From the NCBI GenBank assembly GCA_963846505.1, contig CAWJWD010000006.1:124001-188000 (forward strand): a stretch of 64,000 bases of DNA. The letters run 5' to 3'. This document shows positions 29,005 to 38,943 of this stretch, one piece after another; position 1 is the first letter of the stretch; each line of letters opens with the position of its first letter. The stretch comes from JACVRW01 sp963846505 (GTDB lineage Bacteria; Actinomycetota; Thermoleophilia; Solirubrobacterales; Thermoleophilaceae). The position numbers were made by a program, and so were the translations under genes. Under the pieces are notes generated by a model. It worked only from the letters and a program-made list of their open reading frames with translations, ran no database searches and had not been told where the DNA came from.

Positions 29005-30098
29005 GCGCCCTTGAACCGAGCCTGGCGCTTGCCGAGGAAGGCCGAGATGCCCTCCTTGGCGTCCTCCGAGCCGAACACCCGGCCGAAGGCCTCGCCCTCG
29101 GTCTCGAGCCCCGCGTCCAGCTCCGGCCGCGCCGAGACCGACTTGATCTCGCCGATCGCCAGCGGCGCCTGCTGGCCGAGCTTGCGCGCCCACGCGAGCG
29201 CGGTGTCGAGCAGCTCGTGGTCGGGCACCACACGGGTGGCCAGGCCGAGGCGATAGGCCTCCCAGGCGTCGATCGGCTCGCCGGTGAGGTTCATCTCGAG
29301 CGCCTTGGCCTCGCCCACCAGCCGCGGCAGGCGTTGCGTGCCGCCGAAGCCGGGGATGATGCCGAGGTTGATCTCCGGCTGGCCGAAGGTCGCCGACTCG
29401 GCCGCGATGCGGAAGTCGCAGGCCATCGCCAGCTCGCAGCCGCCGCCGAAGGCGAGCGAGTTGACGGCCGCGATCGTGACCACCTGCGACCGCTCCATGC
29501 CGCGCATGAAGCGGTGCGCGGACTCGACCAGCTCACGGCCCTCGGTGTCCGGCGACATCTTCGTGAACGCCTTGATGTCCGCCCCGGCGCAGAACGTGAA
29601 GATGTTCGACGAGGCGAACACCAGCGCGCGCAGCTTGCCGTCCACCTGCTCCCAGAGGTCGATCAGGTCGCGGATCGCCTGCGGCGAGAGCGGGTTCGCC
29701 GGCGGCGTGTTCAGCCATGCGATGCCGAGCTCGCCGCGCGTCTCGAGCAGCACGGTCTCGCGCTGGTCGCCCGCGTCCGGCTGCGGGTAGGCGAAGAAGC
29801 CCTGACCGGACTTCTTGCCGAGCCGGCCCTGGGCGACGAGACGACGCAGGATCGCGGGGGGCTCGAAGTTGTCCCCCCAGTCGGCGTGCGCGCGCTCGAG
29901 CGCGGCCAGGATCTCGTCCAGGCCCGCCTCGTCGGCGCGCGCGAACGGACCGGGCAGGATGCCCGCCCCCATCATCATCCCGACCTCGATGTCCTTGGCG
30001 GAAGCGACGCCCTCCTCGAGCACCAGGCAGGACTCGACCAGGGTCTTGAGCCCCATCCGCTCCACGAGCGTCTCGGTACCGCTAGCTGCCGTGGTCAT
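29001..30098 (-). CDS. 3HCDH C-terminal domain fused to enoyl-CoA hydratase
   Basis: A 365-residue protein in two parts. Residues 5-105 match the helical C-terminal domain of 3-hydroxyacyl-CoA dehydrogenase (LVERMGLKTLVESCLVLEEG, GKKSGQGFFAYP). Residues 112-365 form a crotonase domain with the oxyanion-hole segment FCAGADIKAF and catalytic glutamates in AFGGGCELAMACDF and GQPEINLGIIPGFGGTQ. The usual FadB order is crotonase first; here it is inverted. It overlaps the preceding dehydrogenase gene by 17 bases and the sirtuin gene by 4. Probable role: hydration of trans-2-enoyl-CoA. Confidence 0.88.
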   Translation of the reverse strand: MTTAASGTETLVERMGLKTLVESCLVLEEGVASAKDIEVGMMMGAGILPGPFARADEAGLDEILAALERAHADWGDNFEPPAILRRLVAQGRLGKKSGQGFFAYPQPDAGDQRETVLLETRGELGIAWLNTPPANPLSPQAIRDLIDLWEQVDGKLRALVFASSNIFTFCAGADIKAFTKMSPDTEGRELVESAHRFMRGMERSQVVTIAAVNSLAFGGGCELAMACDFRIAAESATFGQPEINLGIIPGFGGTQRLPRLVGEAKALEMNLTGEPIDAWEAYRLGLATRVVPDHELLDTALAWARKLGQQAPLAIGEIKSVSARPELDAGLETEGEAFGRVFGSEDAKEGISAFLGKRQARFKGA

Positions 30099-30957
30099 AG
30101 AACCCCTTCCCGGTCTTGGCGCCGAGGTTGCCGGCCGCGACCAGCTCCTTCATCTTGGCCGACACGAAGAAGCGCTCACCGTAGGACTCGCGCAGATGCT
30201 CGGCGACGTGCAGCACGGTGTCGAGCCCGAGCAGGTCGGTCAGGAAGTACGGGCCCATCGGCACGGTGCCCGAGTCCTTGATGACCTTGTCGACCTCCTT
30301 GACGTCCAAGCCCCCCTCCTCGGTCGCGCGCCAGACCTCGGAGACCGCGGAGTTGAGGATGCGGTTGACCACGAAGCCCGGCACCTCGCCGCAGCGAACC
30401 GCCGTCTTGCGGATCGCCTGGGCGAAGTTCGCCGCCGCCTGCAGCGTCTCCTCGGAGGTGTCCTCGCCCTCGATGACCTCGATCAGTCTCATCATCGAGG
30501 CGGGATAGAAGAAGTGGAAGCCGACGACCTTGTCCGCACGACCGGTGGCCTCGGCCATCTCGGTGATCGACAACGACGAGGTGTTCGAGGCCAGGATCGC
30601 GTGGCCGGGCGTCTGCTCGTCGAGCTCGGCGAACACCGCCTGCTTGATCTCCATCCGCTCCGGCACCGCCTCGATCACGAAGTCGACGTCGCCGAAGCCG
30701 TCGTACTCGACGGTGCCGCTGATGCGCCCGAGGATCTCCTCGAGCTGGGCGTCGGCCGCCTCCTGGGTGATCTTCTCCTTGGCCACGAGGCCGCCGAGCT
30801 GGCCCTGGGTGACCTCACGGGCCTTCGTCAGGCCCAGGTCCACGAACTGCCGATCGACGTCCTTGAGGACGACGGGTATGCCGGCGGAGGCGATCACCTG
30901 GGCGATCTCCCCGCCCATGGTGCCCGCGCCCACGACGGCCGCCTTGAAGACAAACAT
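30082..30957 (-). CDS. 3-hydroxyacyl-CoA (3-hydroxybutyryl-CoA) dehydrogenase
   Basis: NAD-dependent oxidation of 3-hydroxyacyl-CoA. The 291-residue protein has VVGAGTMGGEIAQVIASAG for NAD, VIEAVPE, the SNTSS loop and GFHFFYPASMMRLIEVI with the catalytic His, then the C-terminal helical domain ending KTGKGFYDH. First gene of the operon with the 3HCDH-crotonase fusion and sirtuin. It could act in fatty-acid beta-oxidation or in a hydroxybutyryl-CoA pathway. Confidence 0.94.
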   Translation of the reverse strand: MFVFKAAVVGAGTMGGEIAQVIASAGIPVVLKDVDRQFVDLGLTKAREVTQGQLGGLVAKEKITQEAADAQLEEILGRISGTVEYDGFGDVDFVIEAVPERMEIKQAVFAELDEQTPGHAILASNTSSLSITEMAEATGRADKVVGFHFFYPASMMRLIEVIEGEDTSEETLQAAANFAQAIRKTAVRCGEVPGFVVNRILNSAVSEVWRATEEGGLDVKEVDKVIKDSGTVPMGPYFLTDLLGLDTVLHVAEHLRESYGERFFVSAKMKELVAAGNLGAKTGKGFYDHGS

Positions 30958-31024
30958 CTGACCTCCGTACGCAAAGGGTGGGGGCCCGGCAGGCTAGCGG
31001 GCCGCGACGTGCGAAGCTCCCCCA

Positions 31025-31816
31025 ATGCAGCTCGGAGGGACGGTCTGCGTGGTCACCGGCGGCGCGTCCGGGATCGGGCGAGCGCTCGCGCAGCGCTTCG
31101 CGGCCGAGGGCGCGGCCGGCGTCGTGGTGGCCGATCTGGACGCCGAGGGCGCCCAAGCGGTGGCGAGCGAGCTCGGCGAGCGGGCGCTCGGCTTGGGCTG
31201 CGACGTCGCCGATCCGACCTCGATGGACGAGCTGATCGCCCGCTCCGAGGGCACGTTCGGTCCGATCGACTTGTTCTGCGCCAACGCCGGCGTCGCCAGC
31301 GGGCTCGACTTCGGCACGCCGGCCGAGTGGGAGCTGGCGTTGAGCGTCAACACCCGGGCGCACGTGCTGGCGGCGGAGCGGCTGCTGCCCGGCTGGCTGG
31401 AGCGCGGCAGCGGCTACTTCCTCGCCACGGCCTCGGCCGCCGGCGTGCTGTCGCAGATCGGCTCGGCGCCATACGCGGTCAGCAAGCACGCGGCGGTCGG
31501 CTTCGCGGAATGGCTGTCGATCACCTACCACGACCGTGGCGTGCGCACGAGCTGCCTCTGCCCGATGGGCGTGCGCACGCCGCTGCTCGGCGATCCGCTC
31601 GACGGCGACGAGCTGTCGGCGGCGGTGGTCGCGACGGCCGGAGCGGTGATCGAGCCGGAGGACGTGGCCGAAGCGGTGGTGCAGGGCCTCGGCGACGAGC
31701 GCTTCCTGATCCTCCCCCACCCCGAGGTCCTGACCTTCATGCAGCGCAAGACCTCGGACTACGACCGCTGGCTTGCCGGCATGCGGCGGCTGCAGGCGAA
31801 CGTTCGCGGCCGCTAG
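31025..31816 (+). CDS. short-chain dehydrogenase/reductase
   Basis: A 263-residue classical SDR: VVTGGASGIGRALAQRF, CANAGVASGL, a Ser in LATASAAG, and YAVSKHAAVGF holding the YxxxK pair. The extended C-terminal part ends near TFMQRKTSDYDRWLAGMRRL. Substrate unknown. It lies divergent from the beta-oxidation operon with 67 bases between starts, which may hold both promoters. Confidence 0.88.
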   Translation: MQLGGTVCVVTGGASGIGRALAQRFAAEGAAGVVVADLDAEGAQAVASELGERALGLGCDVADPTSMDELIARSEGTFGPIDLFCANAGVASGLDFGTPAEWELALSVNTRAHVLAAERLLPGWLERGSGYFLATASAAGVLSQIGSAPYAVSKHAAVGFAEWLSITYHDRGVRTSCLCPMGVRTPLLGDPLDGDELSAAVVATAGAVIEPEDVAEAVVQGLGDERFLILPHPEVLTFMQRKTSDYDRWLAGMRRLQANVRGR

Positions 31817-31825
31817 AGCGGCTGC

Positions 31826-32278
31826 TCAGCGCAAGCCGGCCTCGTCCTCGGCCTCGACCGCGAAGCGCCGCAGCGTCCGGCGCAGCGCGTCCCGCAGCGC
31901 GCGGCGGATGAAGATCGCGTCGGCCATGGTGCCGAACGCGCCGTACTTGACGAGCTGGTACTCGAGCTCGAGCAGCACGCGGGAGCCGTGGGCGTCCTCG
32001 ACCACGGTCAGGCGCTGGGTGCCGATCAGGGCGTCCTCGAAGACCTGGGTGGCGAAGCGGTCCGGCGCGCGCTCGGCGACCTTCTCCGTGACGCGGCCGC
32101 GGCCGCCGGGGCCGGACTCCCAGACCACGCGCGAGCCCTCCGCCGGCCATTCGTCCGAGCGCTCCAGCACGCGCGCGAAGCCCTCGACGAAGCTCGGCCA
32201 GCGGGCGGGGTCGCTCCAAAGCGCCAACGCCGCTTCGGGGGCCAGGGCGACGACGTCCTCCGCACGCGCGACCCTCAC
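31826..32278 (-). CDS. SRPBCC (polyketide cyclase/dehydrase-like) family protein
   Basis: A 150-residue START-like protein: VVALAPEAALALWSDPARWP, a middle stretch of beta strands and a C-terminal helix with basic residues. This fold binds hydrophobic ligands; no catalytic residues can be assigned. GTG overlaps the stop of the preceding PadR gene, so both are coupled. It is convergent with the SDR gene, with only 9 bases between stops. Confidence 0.75.
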   Translation of the reverse strand: MRVARAEDVVALAPEAALALWSDPARWPSFVEGFARVLERSDEWPAEGSRVVWESGPGGRGRVTEKVAERAPDRFATQVFEDALIGTQRLTVVEDAHGSRVLLELEYQLVKYGAFGTMADAIFIRRALRDALRRTLRRFAVEAEDEAGLR

Positions 32279-32730
32279 GCGCCGTACACCTCGCGCACGA
32301 TCTCGTCGATGCTCGCCTTGACCGAGTCCAGGAACGGCCGCACCTCCTCGACCAGGCGCGCGTATTCGGCCCGGCCCTCGTCGGTGAGCCCGTAGTAGCG
32401 GCGCGTACGCCGCTCGGGATGCTCCCAGGCCCCCTCGATCAGCCCCTGCTGCTCGAGCTTGCGCAGGAGGGGGTACATCGTGTTCGGGTTGACGTTCAGC
32501 ACTCCCGCGGTCATGCCGGCGATCCGTTCCATCAGCTGGTTGCCATACGACGGCTGCTCGGAGATCAGGTGCAGCACGAGCAGCGGCAGGATCTCGCGCC
32601 GCCGCAGCTCGCCCGTGAACGGGTCCTGGGGGCGCTTGCCCGGCGCGCCGGCCGCCTCGCGCAGGCCGCCGGCCTGCGCGACGGCATCGCGTACGGCCTC
32701 GCGGCTGCGATCGCGCTCGTCCTCGCTCAC
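32275..32730 (-). CDS. PadR-family transcriptional regulator
   Basis: About 151 residues. A charged N-terminus precedes a PadR winged helix: LPLLVLHLISEQPSYGNQLM, VNPNTMYPLLRKLEQQGLI, then ERRTRRYYGLTDEGRAEYAR. I chose GTG at 32730; TTG at 32739 is also in frame and neither has a clear ribosome-binding site. It is coupled to the SRPBCC gene, so a ligand-linked control circuit is possible. It lies right after the terminator of the acyl-CoA dehydrogenase gene. Confidence 0.85.
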   Translation of the reverse strand: MSEDERDRSREAVRDAVAQAGGLREAAGAPGKRPQDPFTGELRRREILPLLVLHLISEQPSYGNQLMERIAGMTAGVLNVNPNTMYPLLRKLEQQGLIEGAWEHPERRTRRYYGLTDEGRAEYARLVEEVRPFLDSVKASIDEIVREVYGA

Positions 32731-32744
32731 GGCCCGCAATGCTA

Positions 32745-32772
32745 GGAGGGCCGCCCTCGCGGACGGCCCTCC
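32745..32772 (-). terminator. hairpin terminator after acyl-CoA dehydrogenase
   Basis: Perfect 9-bp stem GGAGGGCCG / CGGCCCTCC with a 10-base loop, 28 bases beyond the acyl-CoA dehydrogenase stop on the minus strand. It may also attenuate read-through into the PadR gene, which starts 15 bases further on. Confidence 0.65.
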
Positions 32773-32799
32773 ATGCCAAATCAGGTGTCTCCGGGGTGC

Positions 32800-33972
<1,173 letters not shown>

Positions 33973-34042
33973 TGTGCGTGAGCTCCTTGTAGGCAGCCCT
34001 ATGGCCACCCGATTGATTCGTCAGTCAACCCTACGAACGAGG

Positions 34043-34177
34043 TTACACCAGATAACGGAAAACGATGTAGATCCCGCTCCCAATCGCTGCTGCGCAGAAG
34101 ATCGCAAGCCCGATCTGGTCCGGATAGAGGGCCGGACGGCTGGGTGCGAACGAGCGGCGGCGGAAGCGGCGCCACAT
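34043..34177 (-). CDS. 44-residue single-span membrane protein
   Basis: A small gene: MWRRFRRRSFAPSR, then PALYPDQ and a hydrophobic segment IGLAIFCAAAIGSGIYIVF ending RYLV. The N-terminus carries seven arginines, so by the positive-inside rule it faces the cytoplasm and the C-terminus is outside. Codon use is normal. It lies upstream of the acyl-CoA dehydrogenase on the same strand and starts 20 bases from the divergent ATG at 34198, so the promoters must overlap or the mRNAs are nearly leaderless. Unknown function. Confidence 0.65.
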   Translation of the reverse strand: MWRRFRRRSFAPSRPALYPDQIGLAIFCAAAIGSGIYIVFRYLV

Positions 34178-34197
34178 GCGCGAGACTGTACGGATCG

Positions 34198-34615
34198 ATG
34201 GGCAGCTTCGGGACGGTTCTGATCGTCATCTCCGTGCTCGCCGTGCTGGCGGCGGCGGCCTCGCTACTGGGGCGTCGGCGGGATGTACCGGCGCCTCGGC
34301 CGCGAGGGCGGGCTCGACATGACCCGCGAACGCGCTGCCCGTCGGCCGTCTCCTCGGCCGAAGCGCGAGGAGGAGATCCGCCAGCTGCTGCAGGCCAAGT
34401 CCGCCCGGCGCGAGGCCCGCGGCGAGCGGACCGCTGGACGTCGAGGCCGAGCTGGCCGCGCTCGACGGCGGCCCCGGCCCCGGCGCGATCCGGAGCTGCG
34501 CGCCGAGGTGCGCCAGCTCGTGATCGCCCGCAACGAGCGCCTGCTGCGGCAGGGGCGCGAGCCGCTCGACGTCGAGGCCGAAGTCGAGCGCCAGCTGAGG
34601 GACCTGGAGACGTGA
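34198..34615 (+). CDS. membrane-anchored hypothetical protein (three frame changes)
   Basis: About 138 residues. An N-terminal transmembrane helix MGSFGTVLIVISVLAVLAAA is followed by a cytoplasmic basic, helical part. After an extra base near 34264 the chain reads YWGVGGMYRRLGREGGLDM, then KREEEIRQLLQAKSARREAR. A second part reads PLDVEAELAALDGG and, after further breaks near 34430 and 34485, ELRAEVRQLVIARNERLL and a second DVEAEVERQL. The two half-repeats with DVEAE suggest internal duplication. Family not recognised. Confidence 0.62.
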
Positions 34616-34649
34616 CGCGGGCCGCCGACCCGGTATAGGCTGGCGCGCG

Positions 34650-34982
34650 ATGGCCGATGATCGCCGCTACGAGCTCGAGGACCTGACCAACCGGCCGGGG
34701 ACGTATTTCAACCCCCAGACCGAGGTGATGGTGATCGTCGACGACTCGCAGTCGATGGACAACGAGATCTTCAACCTCGAGCAGTTCGAGGGAGCGGACT
34801 GGGTGCTGCTCTCCGATGAGGTCCCGGTCGACGAGGACGCCCGCGACACGCTGCTGGAGACCTTCCAGACCACCTACACCGGCAGTGACGGCCGCCACGT
34901 GGGCGAAGAGGCGGTCGACGGCGACGACGAGCCCGAGCCGCAGCTCGAGCCGGATCCCGATCCGGACGCACCCGAGGACTAG
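34650..34982 (+). CDS. acidic hypothetical protein
   Basis: A 110-residue protein, strongly acidic, with a structured N-terminal 80 residues (MADDRRYELEDLTNRPGTYF, then QTEVMVIVDDSQSMDNEIFN and DWVLLSDEVPVDEDARD) and an Asp/Glu/Pro tail. The VIVDDSQSMD stretch superficially recalls a VWA DxSxS site, but the length and the rest do not support that domain. It lies between the membrane protein and the cation antiporter on the same strand. Not recognised. Confidence 0.7.
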   Translation: MADDRRYELEDLTNRPGTYFNPQTEVMVIVDDSQSMDNEIFNLEQFEGADWVLLSDEVPVDEDARDTLLETFQTTYTGSDGRHVGEEAVDGDDEPEPQLEPDPDPDAPED

Positions 34983-35010
34983 CCGCACCGGCGCGTAGGC
35001 TCCCGCCCGC

Positions 35011-36099
35011 ATGCGCCCGGTCCACTATCTCGGCGTCTTCATCCCCGCAGCGATCGCGCTGGAGCTGGCGCACGCCGAGCCCGTGCTCGTGTTCGCCGCC
35101 GCCGCGCTCGGCGTGATCCCCTGCGCCGCGGTGATGGGCGAGGCGACCGAGGCGATCGCCGCCCGCACCGGGCCCGGGCATCGGCGGGCTGCTGAACGTC
35201 ACCTTCGGCAACGCGCCGGAGCTGATCATCGCCTTCTTCGCCCTGCTGGAGGGGCTGCAGGAAGTCGTCAAGGCGTCGATCGCCGGCTCGATCATCGGCA
35301 ACATCCTGCTCGTGCTGGGCGCCTCGATGGTCGTGGGCGGCTGGAAGCGGGAGAAGCAGACCTTCAGCCACACCGCCGCCAACGCCCAGTCGGCGATGCT
35401 GCTGCTGGCGCTCGCGGCGCTGATCCTGCCGGCGCTGTTCCAGCTCATCCACGGCGGCGGGCTGCCGGCGGTCGGCGAGGAGCGGGTGCGACTTCGGCTC
35501 CGACCTCGAGCACATCTCGCTGGGCGTGGCGATCATCCTGCTGGCGACCTACGTCGCCGGCCTGTTCTTCTCGCTCAAGACCCACCGGGCGGTGTTCAAC
35601 CCCTTCGGCGACGAGGAGGCCGAGGAGGAGGCGCATCGCTGGTCGGTGCGCGCAGGCCGCGATCTTCCTCGCGCTGTCCGCGGTGGCGGTCGGCGTCATG
35701 AGCGAGGTGCTGGTCGGCTCGATCAGCGAGGCGTCCGAGGACATCGGGCTGTCCGAGTTCTTCGTCGGCGTGTTCGTCGTCGCGATCGTCGGCAACGCCG
35801 CCGAGCACTGGGTCGCCGTGCTCGTCGCAGCGAAGAACAAGATGGACCTGGCGGTCAACATCGCGATCGGCTCCAGCGCCCAGATCGCCCTCTTCGTCGC
35901 GCCGGTGCTGGTGCTGCTCTCGTTCGTCGTCGGCCCCGACCCGATGGCGCTCGTCTTCAACGGCTACGAGCTCGGCGGCCTGCTGTTCGCCGTGCTGATC
36001 GCCAACCTCGTCACCCAGGAGGGCGAGTCCAACTGGTTCGAGGGCGTCCAGCTGATCGCCCTCTACGCCGTGCTCGGGCTGGTCTTCTACTTCGCCTGA
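35011..36099 (+). CDS. Ca2+/H+ antiporter, CaCA/Cax family (three frame changes)
   Basis: About 361 residues, ten or more membrane helices in two homologous halves. The alpha-1 repeat is GNAPELIIAFFALLEG with VKASIAGSIIGNILLVLG; the alpha-2 repeat is GNAAEHWVAVLVAAKNKMD with VNIAIGSSAQIALFVAP. An acidic loop EEAEEEAH separates the halves. The frame advances by one base near 35180, 35488 and 35657 and ends in the original frame, so the uncorrected reading shows no stop yet is scrambled between the first and last break. Exports Ca2+ (or other cations) in exchange for protons. Confidence 0.88.
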   Translation: MRPVHYLGVFIPAAIALELAHAEPVLVFAAAALGVIPCAAVMGEATEAIAARTGPGHRRAAERHLRQRAGADHRLLRPAGGAAGSRQGVDRRLDHRQHPARAGRLDGRGRLEAGEADLQPHRRQRPVGDAAAGARGADPAGAVPAHPRRRAAGGRRGAGATSAPTSSTSRWAWRSSCWRPTSPACSSRSRPTGRCSTPSATRRPRRRRIAGRCAQAAIFLALSAVAVGVMSEVLVGSISEASEDIGLSEFFVGVFVVAIVGNAAEHWVAVLVAAKNKMDLAVNIAIGSSAQIALFVAPVLVLLSFVVGPDPMALVFNGYELGGLLFAVLIANLVTQEGESNWFEGVQLIALYAVLGLVFYFA

Positions 36100-37413
36100 C
36101 GCGAGAGGCGCGTCAGCGCGCTGCCGGTGACGCGCGTCATCTGCAGCAGCACCGAGAGGTTGACGTTCGAGACGCGGTCGCAGGCGACGGTGGTAGCAGG
36201 CGTCCCAGGGCTTGCCGGCGCCGGTGAAGAGGCCGCCGACGGGAATGCCCGCGGCCTGGAAGGCGACGTGGTCGGAGCGACCCTCTGGCCTGGTCCTCGG
36301 CGACCGCCTTGGGGCCGACGAGGTCGCGCAGCAGGATCTCGATGCCGGGGTCGGCGCCGCTGTAGACGGCGCGCTTGGGCTTGCGCGAGCCGATCATGTC
36401 GAGGTTCAGGTAGGCGGCGACGCGCGCCCTGGCGGCGGCGTCGAGCTGGCTGACGTAGGTGGTCGAGCCGTACAGGCCCGGCTCCTCGGCGCCCCAGAAG
36501 GCGAGCCTGATCGGCGCGCCGGGGGCGACGCCGCCGAGCGCCTTGGCGACCTCGAGCAGCGCCGCGACGCCGCGAGCCGTTGTCGTTGACGCCCGGCCCC
36601 TCCGGCACCGAGTCGACGTGGGCGCCGGCCATGACCACGCGCCCACCCTTCGACTTTGGGCGTCTCGGCGAGCAGGTTGCGGGACGATGCGCGACTCCGA
36701 GATCGCGTCGACGCGCACGCGGACGCGGGCCGGGGCGCGGCCGCCGCGCAGGGCCTGGGCGGTGGCGGCGCCGACGATCATGGCGGGGATGCGCGTGCCG
36801 AGCTGCAGCAGCGACCCGATCGGCGCGGCGGTCTGGGCGCTGGCGTCGGTCACGATCAGCGCGGCCGCGCCGGCCGCCTCGGCGTGCTCGGCCTTGACCT
36901 TGAACAGGCAGCCGCCGCGGTTGACCAGCGCGACGTCGCCCCTGGACCGACGTCGCTCAGCTCGCCGGCCGAGCAGCCGCTGCCGGCCGCGCGCAGCGGG
37001 CCCTGCGGCGGCTGCCCGAGCCCGAGTAGGTGAGCGTCGTGAAGTCGCTGCCCGCCTGCGAAGCTGCGACCGCCCAGAGGCGCAGCGCGGGCGCCGTGCG
37101 CTCGTGGAAGTAGGAGAACTGAACGGCTGCGCAGCGGACGCGCCAGCCGGCCTGCGCAGGGCGCCTGCGAGACGTAGGCGAACGAGGCGCGCTCGCCGCC
37201 GGCGCCGGCCGCCCGCGCGCCGCCGTGCTTGGCGGCGATGCGCTGCAGCGCGACTGAGGTCGGCCTTCAGCGCGGCCCGCGCAGCTCCTTGGCGCTGCAC
37301 CTTGCCGTCGCCGCGCGCGGGCGCGGCGGCGCTGGCGTCGCCGACGGCCCGCCGACGCAAGCGCGATCAGCAGAGCAGGACCGGCAGGCGGCTCTGCGCA
37401 CGAACGCGAGCAT
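36087..37413 (-). CDS. M28-family zinc aminopeptidase with PA insert (many frame changes)
   Basis: A secreted peptidase closely related to its neighbour at 37463. Recognisable pieces in order are a hydrophobic N-terminus, AGWRVRCAAVQFSYFHERTA, DFTTLTYSGSG, a PA domain (VNRGGCLFKVKAEHAEAAGA), MAGAHVDSVPEGPGVNDNGS with the His and Asp zinc ligands, LAFWGAEEPGLYGSTTYVSQ with the catalytic Glu, and AYLNLDMIGS. Near 36180-36290 the frame breaks several more times before the ending RLSRQAK. Start ATG at 37413 is tentative. The last 13 bases overlap the antiporter gene end. Likely degrades peptides outside the cell. The breaks are more numerous than in any other gene here. Confidence 0.72.
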
Positions 37414-37462
37414 CTCATGCCAAGCAACACGAGATCCTGGCGGTCGGAGCGCACCCGACGTC

Positions 37463-38813
37463 TCAGCGGTCCTCCATGGTCGGCCTTCAGCGAAAGACGC
37501 CGCAGGCCGCGTGCGGCCGCTCGCGAAAGCTGCTCCAGCGCGACTGGGTCGACGTTCTCGAGGTCGTCGCAGGCGCGGTGGTAGCAGGGATCCTCGCGGC
37601 GGCTGGCGCCGCTGAAGAGACCCCCCACGGGAATGCCGGCGCGCCGGAAGGGACCGCTGTCGGTCGCGCCGCCGGGGCTCGTGCGCCGTGCACGCGGGCC
37701 TACGAGGCGCCGGAGCAGGCGCTCGATGCGCGGGTCGCCGTCGTGGTAGACGCGCAGGCTGGCGTTCGGCGAGCCGACCATGTCGAGGTTGAGGTAGGCG
37801 GCGACGTGCCGTCGCTCGGCACGGTCGAGTCCGGCGACGTAGCGCCGCGAGCCGATCAGGCCCAGCTCCTCCGCGGTCCAGAATCCGAGTCGAACCGGCG
37901 CGCCGGGCGCGCGGCCCCCGAGGGCGTCGGCCAGGGCGAGCAGCGCGGCCACGCCGCTGCCGTTGTCGTTGATGCCCGGCCCGGCGGGGACCGAGTCGAG
38001 GTGCGCTCCGGCCATCACGACCCGGTCGCCACGGCCGCCCGCGGCCGTCTCGGCGATGACGTTGGCGCTCTGACGGCGTTCGGACACCGCGTCCACCATC
38101 ATGTCGACCTCATCACCGTCACCGAGCTCCCGGCCGGCTGCGCCACTTACCAGCAGCACGGGTATGCGGATCCCCGGCACGCCGAGCGTCCCGCTCGGCG
38201 CCCGCCTGCCCCCGCCCCGATCGACGACCAGCAACGCGGCGAAGCCTGCTCGCTGCGCCGCGCGCGCCTTGACGCGGAAGAAGCAGGCGCCACGATGCGC
38301 CAACGCGATCTGCGCCGGCCGCTGGCCCTCGCTCAGCGTGGAACGAGAACCGAAGTCGCCGCGGTCGCAGCCGTTCCCCACGACCTGCAGCAAACCCTGC
38401 TCGATCCGCCCGGAGCCGGAATACGCGAGCGTGGTGAAGTCGCGGGTGCGCTTCAGCGCCCCATCCGCGCTGACCAGCCGAGACGGCCGGCGCTCGTCGA
38501 AGTACGGGAACGAGACCGGCTCGCGCCGCACGCGCCATCCGGCGGCGCGCAGACGGCCGACGACGTACTCGATCGACGCGCGTCCACCAGGCGCTCCCGC
38601 AGCGCGATTGCCGCCGTGAGCGTCAGCGATGCGCTGCAGCGCATGCAGTGCCGTCAGCAAGCTCGGACGGGAGAGCTCATCGGCACTCACGCGACCATCT
38701 CCAGGTGGCGCCGTACGTGCGCTCAGAGCGCCGTCGTCATCGCTGCAGCCCAGAACCGCGACGCAACTTGCTCCAACGGCTAGACAGACGAGCACGCACG
38801 CCAGCCTCCTCAC
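37463..38813 (-). CDS. M28-family zinc aminopeptidase, lipoprotein, PA insert
   Basis: About 449 residues. A lipobox AVLGC follows a hydrophobic signal, so it is probably anchored on the outer face of the membrane. A PA domain (ALAHRGACFFRVKARAAQRA) is inserted before the catalytic core. Core zinc ligands are visible: His and Asp in MAGAHLDSVPAGPGINDNGS, catalytic Glu in FWTAEELGLIGS, Asp in LNLDMVGS and His in CYHRACDDLENVD. GTG start at 38813. The in-frame reading runs past the expected end; an extra base near the C-terminus would place the stop at 37463. It is a tandem duplicate of the gene downstream. Confidence 0.83.
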
Positions 38814-38864
38814 ATAGCTGAGAATGGCAGGGCGATCGTCGACAACCGGAGATATGCATTGTTG

Positions 38865-38885
38865 AATATCGTTTAATAAGATATT
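38865..38885. promoter_or_regulatory. AT-rich inverted repeat AATATC-N9-GATATT
   Basis: A perfect 6-bp inverted repeat with a 9-base spacer in a 40-base AT-rich island, unusual for this genome. It lies between the divergent M28 lipoprotein start (38813) and the secreted paralogue start (38944). Possible operator or UP-type promoter element of the secreted-protein gene. Confidence 0.5.
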
Positions 38886-38943
38886 TTGGCTCAAAGCAAG
38901 CGCGCTTGGACCCGTCCTCCTCCGAGAGAAAGGTCCGACCCAG

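Noticed and set aside
34650..34982. VWA domain in the acidic protein (VIVDDSQSMD)
   Set aside because: Only the DxSxS-like string is present. The length and remaining sequence do not fit a VWA fold.
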